A DNA stretch of 64,000 nucleotides, taken from DATAQC01 sp046263055. GTDB taxonomy: Bacteria; Actinomycetota; Acidimicrobiia; Acidimicrobiales; AC-14. Positions 58,437 to 64,000 of the stretch are shown here, one piece after another. The notes beneath the pieces were generated by a model. It was not told the DNA's origin. It searched no databases and saw nothing but the letters and a program-made list of their open reading frames with translations. The stretch is from positions 19,841-83,840 of the forward strand of contig JBHELO010000073.1 of NCBI GenBank assembly GCA_046263055.1, read 5' to 3'. Each line of letters starts with the position of its first letter. Positions within the stretch are counted from its first letter, which is position 1. The position numbers and the translations under genes are program-made.

Positions 58437-59291
58437 GTGGGAGCGACGGCCCCGGCCGGGGAGGCGGCCAGACGGTGGCGGGCGCTGGTGCGGGCCCGGC
58501 GGCGGGAGGTCGAGCGCCTCGACCCCGGGCGGCCGGGCCCCAGCGACGCGCGCTACTGGGACGCCCGGGCGCGGAAGTTGGCGGCCCGCGCCCTGGGGAC
58601 GGCCGCCGGCGACCCCTTCCTGGCCCGCCTGCGGCGCCTGAGCGGGGCCCGCACGACGGTGCTCGACGTGGGCGCCGGCCCGGGGCGCTTCAGCCTCGCC
58701 CTGGCTCCCCGGGTGGCCGGGGTGGTGGCCGTCGACCCCAGCCCCCGGATGCTGGCCCTGGTGGCCACCGCCGCCCGCCGGGCCGGGCTGGCCAACGTCG
58801 CCACCGTGGAGGGCCGCTGGGAGGACGTGGAGGTGGCGCCCGCCGACGTCGCCTTCGCCTCCTATGTGCTCCCGGTCGTGGACGACGCCCCCCGCTTCCT
58901 GGCCCACCTGGACGCCGCCGCCCGCCGCCACGCCCTGCTGTACCTGGGCGCCTTCACCGCCGACGCCGTCACCGACCCCCTGTGGCGTCACTTCCACGGC
59001 CGCCCCCGCGCGCCGGGGCCCACCTGGCTGGACGCCGCCGACGTGCTGGACGAGATGGGGATCCGGGCCTCGGTGGAGGTGGTGGAGGTGCCCGTGCGCA
59101 CCCGGTTCCACTCCCTGGCCGAGGCGGTGGCCGACTACCGGGACCTGCTGGCCGTCCCCGACGACGCCCCCACCCGGGCCGAGCTGCGCCGGCTCCTGCG
59201 CTGGTGGCTGGTGGGCCCGCCCGGCGCCCTGCGCCCGCCCGTCGCCACCCTTCCGGCGGCGGTGGTCCGGTGGCGGCCGTCGGGCGGGTAG
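58437..59291 (+). CDS. Class I SAM-dependent methyltransferase
   Basis: 284 residues from the GTG at 58437, which gives a helical lead of about 80 residues before the Rossmann fold. SAM motif I is VLDVGAGPGRFSLALAP, motif II VVAVDPSPRML, and motif III about VAFASYVLPVVDDA. The rest is substrate domain with HFHGRPRAPGPTWL. Small-molecule methyltransferase of unknown substrate. It runs divergently from the Grd operon, and the intervening inverted repeat may regulate both. The amine-oxidase-like gene follows by 12 bp. Confidence 0.8.
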   Translation: MGATAPAGEAARRWRALVRARRREVERLDPGRPGPSDARYWDARARKLAARALGTAAGDPFLARLRRLSGARTTVLDVGAGPGRFSLALAPRVAGVVAVDPSPRMLALVATAARRAGLANVATVEGRWEDVEVAPADVAFASYVLPVVDDAPRFLAHLDAAARRHALLYLGAFTADAVTDPLWRHFHGRPRAPGPTWLDAADVLDEMGIRASVEVVEVPVRTRFHSLAEAVADYRDLLAVPDDAPTRAELRRLLRWWLVGPPGALRPPVATLPAAVVRWRPSGG

Positions 59292-59303
59292 AAAGGCTTC
59301 CTC

Positions 59304-61034
59304 ATGACCTCGCTCCCGCCGACCCCGGCCGCCTCGCCGCCCGGGCTGGAGGTGGAGGTCTTACCCGAGGAGACCCACGCCGAGGCCCAAGCCACCGCCA
59401 CCCGGGCCATCCTCGCCGCTCCCGACCTGCGCCTCATGTTCCCGGCCGCCGACCTGTGGGTGGTGGGGTTCGACCTGGCCGACAAGGGCGACGACGACGG
59501 CCCCCGCTTCACGGCCACCGTGGTCGACACCGTCACCGGGCGGGCGGCCCTGGTGGACGGGTGGCTCGACGATCTCGGCAGCCCCCGCACCACGCCTCTC
59601 GGCCACCAGCGGCCACCGACGGACGACGAGCACGCATGGGCGGTGTCGGTGCTCGCCGACGACCGCCACCTCGGGCCCCTGCTGGCCGCCGACGGCACCA
59701 CCACCTACCGGCCGACGCCGCCCCTGGCCAACGTCGAGCACCCCGACGGCACCGTCGACCGGGTGATCGCCGTCGGCATCCGCACCGCCGCCGGCGCCCA
59801 CCGGGTGGCGGGCGTGCGCACCGGCGACGGGGAGGTGTTCCCCGACCCGCCGGGCGCCGCCCCGCCGTCGGACCGGGAGTGCGGGCCGCCGCCCGCCCCG
59901 CTGACCGGCGGGCCGGCGGCTCCCGGCGAGAGCCAGGCCCGGGTGCGGGTTCGCCGGGGCGACGACGTCCTGTGGGAACTGGTGGTGGTGCGGCCCCGGG
60001 CGTCGTCGGGCACCAACGGGTCGGGCGTGGAGCTGCGGGCCGTGTCCTACAAAGGCCAGCAGGTGCTGTTCCGGGCCCACGTGCCCATCGCCACCGTCGC
60101 CTACGAGCACGGCGCCTACGAGCACGGCGCCGACGAGCACGGCGCCTCCGAGGGCGGACCCGGCCCCACGTCGCGCGACTGGCTGCACGAGGAGAGCGGG
60201 TTCGAGGCCGAGGGCGAGGAGGCGGTGCCCGGGTTCCGCCTGTGCCCCACCGCCCCTGCGACCATCCTCGACCGGGAGGTCGACGGCGGCGGCTTCCGGG
60301 GCGTGGCCCTGTGGGTGGAGGGTGACGAGGTCGTGATCGCCAGCCAGCTCCAGGCCGGCTGGTACCGCTACGTCAGCCAGTGGCGCCTGGCCGCCGACGG
60401 CACCATCCGGCCCCGCATCGGGTTCGCGGCGGCCGCCAACCCCGGCACCTGGCGGTCCCACGTCCACCACGCCTACTGGCGGCTCGACCTCGACGTCCTC
60501 GAGCCCGCCACCAACGTCGTCCAGGAGTACAACGACCCGCCGGTGCAGGCCCTGTCGAACTGGCACACCGTGAAGGTCGAGGTGCGCCGGCCGCGCAGCT
60601 CAGCGCACGGCCGGTACTGGCGGGTACGCAACATCCGGGCGTCGCAGGGGTACTCGCTGCGCCCGGGCCCGGCCGACGGTACGGCCGACGTCTTCGGCGC
60701 CGGGGACGTGTGGGTCCTGCGCTACCACTCCGACGAGCTGGACGACGGCGAGGGGACCACCGCCGACCGCGTCCGTGCCCGGCCGGGCCTGGACCGGCTG
60801 ATGTCGGGCGAGTCCGTCGAGCGCCAGGACCTCGTGCTCTGGTACGGGGTGCACGTCCGCCACCAGGGAGCGGGTGAGGCCGACGGCGACGGCGCCAAAG
60901 GGGCCCCGGCCCTGGTCGGGCCCGACCTCGTCCCCTACCAGTGGAAGGACGCCCCCCTCGGGCCGGTGGCGTTCGCGCCCCTCGCCCCGCCCACCGACGA
61001 GGAGTTGCGCCCGCCCGCCCCGCCGTCGGCCTGA
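59304..61034 (+). CDS. Copper amine oxidase-like protein without a canonical TPQ motif
   Basis: 576 residues; AGAAAGG precedes the ATG. Residues 230-470 follow the catalytic-domain pattern of copper amine oxidases: WELVVVRPRASSGTNGSG, YKGQQVLFRAHVP, and HVHHAYWRLDLDVLEPATNVV, which supplies a copper-type HxH pair. Where the quinone-forming Asn-Tyr-Asp/Glu should be, the sequence reads LQAGWYRYVSQWR, so the cofactor Tyr is uncertain. No signal peptide is seen. A short EHGA repeat occurs near 270. It might be an inactive relative or use another residue. Confidence 0.7.
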   Translation: MTSLPPTPAASPPGLEVEVLPEETHAEAQATATRAILAAPDLRLMFPAADLWVVGFDLADKGDDDGPRFTATVVDTVTGRAALVDGWLDDLGSPRTTPLGHQRPPTDDEHAWAVSVLADDRHLGPLLAADGTTTYRPTPPLANVEHPDGTVDRVIAVGIRTAAGAHRVAGVRTGDGEVFPDPPGAAPPSDRECGPPPAPLTGGPAAPGESQARVRVRRGDDVLWELVVVRPRASSGTNGSGVELRAVSYKGQQVLFRAHVPIATVAYEHGAYEHGADEHGASEGGPGPTSRDWLHEESGFEAEGEEAVPGFRLCPTAPATILDREVDGGGFRGVALWVEGDEVVIASQLQAGWYRYVSQWRLAADGTIRPRIGFAAAANPGTWRSHVHHAYWRLDLDVLEPATNVVQEYNDPPVQALSNWHTVKVEVRRPRSSAHGRYWRVRNIRASQGYSLRPGPADGTADVFGAGDVWVLRYHSDELDDGEGTTADRVRARPGLDRLMSGESVERQDLVLWYGVHVRHQGAGEADGDGAKGAPALVGPDLVPYQWKDAPLGPVAFAPLAPPTDEELRPPAPPSA

Positions 61035-61239
61035 CGCCCGGCGCGCCCGGCGATGTCGTCGGGGCGACGACGACCGGGGGAATTCGCCCGGGCGCGCGCG
61101 ATACTGGGACCACGAGCCCGACCCCGACCGGTCGGGCAGGGTCGCGGTGCGGTGCGGCGCCCGCTCGGATGATCCCCGTTCTTCGCCCCCGACGACGTCG
61201 CCGCCCTGCGTCCCCGGAACGTCCGAGAAAGGACCCTCC
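61035..61239 (+). other. Intergenic region with terminator-like nested hairpins
   Basis: A 205-bp spacer. GCGCGCCCGG (61041-61050) pairs with CCGGGCGCGC (61088-61097), and between them GTCGTC (61055-61060) pairs with GACGAC (61066-61071). This nested structure probably ends transcription of the amine-oxidase-like gene. The remainder should hold the promoter of the next gene; nothing more specific was seen. Confidence 0.5.
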
Positions 61240-62040
61240 ATGAGACTCCCCCTCTTCGGCCGCCGGCCGTCGGCCGCCGACATCGAGCGCGAGGTGACCG
61301 AGCAGATCGAGGCCCTCGTCCGGGCCGGCCACAACCCACCCCCGCCCGACTGGACCCTGGCCGGCGGCCTGCCGGCGGCCGGGAGCACGGCCGTCGCCGC
61401 GCCCGGGCCCGGCCCGGTGGCCGCCCCTGCCTCCGCCGCCGACGCCGACGGTCAGGGCACGGTGGTCGAGGCCGTGACCCGCCATTCCGAGGAGGCCGTG
61501 GACGGTCCGACCACCGACGAGGGCGCCGCCCCGGCTCCCGTCGGCGGCCTCGAGGACTCCGCCGACGAGCTCCTCGAGACGGGCCCGAAGGACGAGACGC
61601 TTCGGCCGCCCCGCCGCCGGCCGGCCCCTGCCGCCTTCCTCGAGGACGACCCCGAGGACGACGTACCCGCTGCCCCTCGTCGCCGCCGGCCGCCAGCGCC
61701 CGCCGGGGCCACGACCCGCCGGGCGACCACGACGGCGTCCGGCGCCACCGCCGGGCGGGCACCGTCGGCGACCGGTGGCCGCACCAGCCGGTCGACGACG
61801 GCCGCCGGTGCCACCACGACCCGCCGGGCGGCCGCCAACGGCGCCACCACCCGCCGGGCGGCGTCGACCCGGGGAGCCACGACCTCGGCCCGGTCCACGG
61901 CCGCCCGGTCCACGGCCGCCCGGTCGACCGCCGCCCGGTCGACCCGCGCCGACGCGTCTGCGGCGTCGGCCTCCACCGGCGGCGGCCGGACCACCTCCAA
62001 GGCGGCGACCGGCCGGTCCTCCGGGTCCAAGCGCTCCTGA
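61240..62040 (+). CDS. Low-complexity protein with basic Thr/Ala/Arg-rich tail
   Basis: 266 residues with GAGAAAGG before the ATG. The first 35 residues (LPLFGRRPSAADIEREVTEQ) form a predicted amphipathic helix. The middle is acidic and Pro-rich. The last 110 are Thr/Ala/Arg/Ser with repeated RSTAARSTAARST units and a final SGSKRS. Such tails occur in histone-H1-like, nucleoid-associated or cell-envelope linker proteins. No family is recognised. Confidence 0.55.
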   Translation: MRLPLFGRRPSAADIEREVTEQIEALVRAGHNPPPPDWTLAGGLPAAGSTAVAAPGPGPVAAPASAADADGQGTVVEAVTRHSEEAVDGPTTDEGAAPAPVGGLEDSADELLETGPKDETLRPPRRRPAPAAFLEDDPEDDVPAAPRRRRPPAPAGATTRRATTTASGATAGRAPSATGGRTSRSTTAAGATTTRRAAANGATTRRAASTRGATTSARSTAARSTAARSTAARSTRADASAASASTGGGRTTSKAATGRSSGSKRS

Positions 62041-62070
62041 GGCGGGCGCTCCTGAGGCGGGCGCTCCCGG
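62030..62070 (+). repeat. Duplicated 15-bp unit across the stop codon
   Basis: GCGCTCCTGAGGCGG occurs twice in a row and starts a third time, beginning in the last codons of the previous gene. It is a recent tandem duplication with no obvious role. Confidence 0.6.
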
Positions 62071-62116
62071 GCGGCGGCGGGGGCCGGCGTCGGTCGGCCC
62101 CCGCCTGCCTCGGCTG

Positions 62117-62545
62117 CTAGAGCTGGCCCCGCAGGGCCCCGCCCGGGAACTCCGCGGTGTGGACGTTCACGTAGTAGTCGGACGGGTTGGCGGCGATGGC
62201 CGATGCCTCGGTGGCGTTGGTGACGCAGCCGGCCGAGCGCCCGTTGACGGGCGCAGGCAGGGGCACGACCACCGGGCCCGGGGAGCCGGCGGGGGCCTCG
62301 TGGATGTGGGCGGCGGTCGGCGTGTCGAGGCCGGACACCAGGAGCACGAAGCAGATGCGCCCGCTGGCGGGGTCGACGGTGACCCGGGCGGTGCCGCTGG
62401 CGGTGGGCGAGCCGGGGACGGGGCGCTCCTGGGAGCCGGTCATGGTGGTAGTGAAGGTGAGGGCCGCGGCACCGGCCGGGGCGGTGGTGGCGACCAGGCC
62501 GGCCATGGCCAGGCCGGCGGCGGGGGCGATCAGGCGACGAAGCAT
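62117..62545 (-). CDS. Secreted CHRD-domain protein
   Basis: 142 residues; AAGGAGG lies 9-10 nt before the ATG. A signal peptide ends about residue 26 (TAPAGAA). The CHRD domain runs from LTFTTTMTGSQERPVPG through ICFVLLVSGLDTPTAAHIHEAP and ends with YYVNVHTAEFPGGALRGQL, whose His and Gly pattern is diagnostic. Two cysteines may form a disulphide. Extracellular; function unknown. It is monocistronic and divergent from the RibD-like gene. Confidence 0.88.
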   Translation of the reverse strand: MLRRLIAPAAGLAMAGLVATTAPAGAAALTFTTTMTGSQERPVPGSPTASGTARVTVDPASGRICFVLLVSGLDTPTAAHIHEAPAGSPGPVVVPLPAPVNGRSAGCVTNATEASAIAANPSDYYVNVHTAEFPGGALRGQL

Positions 62546-62668
62546 GTGGGGACGTCCTCCTTGTGGCTCGCGATCCCGGCAGCGTAGTTGGAGGTTCCCG
62601 CCCCTCAGGCCCCGGAGCCGGCGCGCCCAGCCGCCGGGGACGGGCGCTCGGGTGCCAAGCTCGTCGGC

Positions 62669-63415
62669 GTGCGCCAGGTCCTACCCGTCGCCCTGGACCC
62701 GGTGGACCCGCTGGCCGCGTACGCCGAGGTGCCCGCCGCCCGGGAGGGCCGTCCGTGGGTGCGCGTCAACATGGTGGCCTCGGTGGACGGCGCCACCGAG
62801 GTGGGGGGGCGGTCGGGGGGGCTCGGCGGGCACGCCGACCGCCACCTCTTCCAGGTCCTGCGGTCGCTGGCCGACGTGGTGCTGGTGGGGGCGAGCACCG
62901 CCCGCACCGAGCACTACGGCCCGGCCCGGCTCACCGCCGACCTCCGGGAGTCCCGCCGCCGGCGCAGCGTGCCTCCCACGCCCCCCCTGGCGGTGGTGAC
63001 CCGCTCCTGCGAGCTGGACTGGGAGTCCCCCTTCTTCACCCAGGCGAAGGCCCGCCCCGTCGTCGTCACGGTGGACGAGGCCCCCGCTGCGCAGCGGGCC
63101 CGGGCCGCGGAGGTGGCCGACGTGATCCTCGCCGGGCGATCCACCGTGGACCTCGCCCTGGCATTGGACGCCCTGGGTCGCCAGGGCGTCCGCTCGGTGA
63201 CATGCGAGGGCGGGCCGGTGCTCAATGGCGGCTTGGTGGACGCCGGACGTCTGGACGAGCTCGACCTCACCGTGTCGCCCGTGCTGGCCGGTGGCGACGC
63301 CAAGCGCCTGCTGTGGGGGGCGTCTCTGGTGGACCCCGGCGGCCTCGAGCTGCGCTCGGTGTGCGAGGAGGACGGGTTCCTCTTCCTGCGCTACCTGGCC
63401 GCCGGCCGACCCTGA
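62669..63415 (+). CDS. RibD C-terminal/dihydrofolate-reductase-fold reductase
   Basis: 248 residues from the GTG at 62669; an in-frame TTG at 62588 is possible but adds only low-complexity sequence. VRVNMVASVDGATEVGGRSG and ADVVLVGASTARTEHYGPA are the signatures of the RibD_C family of pyrimidine reductases, and VRSVTCEGGPVLNGGLVDAG is the NADPH-side block. The deaminase half of RibD is absent. It probably reduces a pterin- or pyrimidine-type substrate with NADPH. Confidence 0.85.
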   Translation: MRQVLPVALDPVDPLAAYAEVPAAREGRPWVRVNMVASVDGATEVGGRSGGLGGHADRHLFQVLRSLADVVLVGASTARTEHYGPARLTADLRESRRRRSVPPTPPLAVVTRSCELDWESPFFTQAKARPVVVTVDEAPAAQRARAAEVADVILAGRSTVDLALALDALGRQGVRSVTCEGGPVLNGGLVDAGRLDELDLTVSPVLAGGDAKRLLWGASLVDPGGLELRSVCEEDGFLFLRYLAAGRP

Positions 63416-63900
63416 CCGCCTGCGCCGTAAGATCCCGGCGGTCCGGGCTCCCGCCCCACGACGCCACCGTTGCCGGGCTGTACGCCCTTCGCGGAGAGGC
63501 CCCCCACCCGGCTCGGAGCTGCGGCGGTAGCGGCCCAGTACCTCCAGGCCGGGCCGGACGTAGCGTGGCGACGGTGCGCTTCAGGTTTGGCGGCCTCGCC
63601 CGGGACGAAGCCATTGCCCTCGTCGCCTTCTACGCCGGCGCATCGACCGGGCTCTGTCCGCAGTGGTGACGCAGCCCTATGAGCGCGGCGTGCCGACGCG
63701 CAAGGTCGACGACTTGGTCGGCGCCCTGGGCGGGGTCAGCGGGTCTCCAAGACTGAGGTCCCGCACGACCGGAGGGAAACGTGGCCGGGGGTCTTGCTGG
63801 CGTGTCTAGGCAAGGCTAGCTTTCGTAGGGAAGCGGTTCGCTATGGCGGTGGCTGTCCGTCCCGGCTCACGTTGTGGGCCGGCGGGAAGGGGAGGACAAA
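63416..63900 (+). other. Intergenic region with an IS256 remnant
   Basis: This 485-bp stretch holds no intact gene. A degraded transposase fragment (63669-63765) lies in its middle. A short open frame at 63563-63669 has no support. From about 63800 the sequence should carry the promoter and leader of the gene at 63901, with GGGGAGG as ribosome binding site; no known riboswitch was recognised. Confidence 0.5.
63669..63765 (+). mobile_element. IS256-family transposase fragment
   Basis: The frame from 63669 reads PYERGVPTRKVDDLVGALGG, close to the YxxGVSTRKVDDLVxALG block that I know from IS256-type transposases. A one-base shift near 63743 then gives VSKTEV, the usual next words of that family. 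Only about 30 codons remain and no inverted repeats were found, so this is an old, non-functional remnant. Confidence 0.65.
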
Positions 63901-64000
63901 ATGGTACGCGCGCGCCTGCGCAGGTCTTTTGCGGTGGTATTCGCTGTGGCCCTGATTGCCCTGTTGGCGCAGCTGCCAGCCTCGTCGGCCACGGTCACCA
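63901..64000 (+). CDS. N-terminus of an exported protein (cut by window end)
   Basis: 33 codons are visible from the ATG, preceded by GGGGAGGACAAA. Arg-rich start, then FAVVFAVALIALLAQL and PASSA, a good Sec signal peptide with cleavage near residue 30. Nothing of the mature protein can be judged. Confidence 0.7.
   Translation, partial: MVRARLRRSFAVVFAVALIALLAQLPASSATVT

Noticed and set aside
63563..63669. Small open frame ending at the IS256 fragment
   Set aside because: About 35 codons, with no recognisable domain and no convincing ribosome binding site.
63780..63900. Possible riboswitch in the leader of the last gene
   Set aside because: I compared it by eye with c-di-GMP and c-di-AMP aptamer consensus words and found no convincing match.

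Overview
This is a very GC-rich chromosomal window, estimated by eye at over 70% G+C. It has dense, often 4-nt-overlapping operons, many GTG/TTG starts, lipoproteins with short hydrophobic leaders, an archaeal/non-discriminating type aspartyl-tRNA synthetase and an F420-reductase-like protein. This points to a free-living actinobacterium, and an Acidimicrobiia-type lineage is the best guess (inference, not proven). No rRNA, tRNA or CRISPR array was seen. About 56 genes or gene remnants are supported. The two window ends cut a solute-binding protein (left) and an exported protein (right).

Layout. 1-9.8 kb is mixed core and transport: an ABC solute-binding protein, a lipoprotein, a repeat-rich exported choice-of-anchor P-like protein, a chorismate lyase-like protein, an ABC-2 exporter pair, aspartyl-tRNA synthetase, a metallo-beta-lactamase-fold hydrolase and a cupredoxin-like lipoprotein. 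9.8-27.3 kb is a nonribosomal peptide locus bounded by two MGT-type glycosyltransferases. It holds three consecutive NRPS genes on the plus strand, and on the minus strand an operon of glycosyltransferase, class III aminotransferase, VOC protein and adenylation-carrier didomain protein. The readable adenylation code of the second NRPS is that of glycine, and an N-methyltransferase is embedded in the same domain, so the unit should be sarcosine. Several NRPS parts are decayed or truncated.

27.5-34.2 kb carries two paralogous right-handed beta-helix proteins flanking a four-gene operon (SDR, diiron PaaA-like oxygenase, unknown protein, benzoate-CoA-ligase-like enzyme). 34.2-41.5 kb has a subtilase with a small coupled partner, and a four-gene operon of sulfotransferase, alpha/beta hydrolase, acyl-CoA synthetase and class III CoA-transferase. 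41.6-53 kb is a mixture of envelope and housekeeping genes (DUF4349, amine oxidase, FKBP isomerase, F420 reductase-like, flavin reductase, GH1 glycosidase, YbhN-like, NhaA). It contains three damaged genes: a frameshifted lipoprotein, a response regulator lacking its N-terminus, and a PspC/LiaF-like 3' remnant fused head-to-head to it.

53.1-58.3 kb is the most striking part: an operon resembling the glycine/sarcosine/betaine reductase (Grd) system, in the order GrdE-, GrdB- and GrdC-like, thioredoxin, GrdA and a tiny zinc-ribbon protein. GrdA and GrdB both need an in-frame UGA read as selenocysteine. A 7-bp hairpin lies 11 nt after the grdB UGA. The GrdE-like protein lacks the Asn-Cys pair that becomes the pyruvoyl cofactor in classical enzymes, GrdB lacks one motif cysteine, and no GrdD was found. 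The operon may therefore be a divergent selenoprotein reductase with a different substrate. A perfect 13-bp inverted repeat sits in its upstream divergent region. 58.4-64 kb ends with a methyltransferase, a copper-amine-oxidase-like protein without a visible quinone-forming motif, a basic-tailed protein, a CHRD protein, a RibD-like reductase, an IS256-type transposase fragment and the start of an exported protein.
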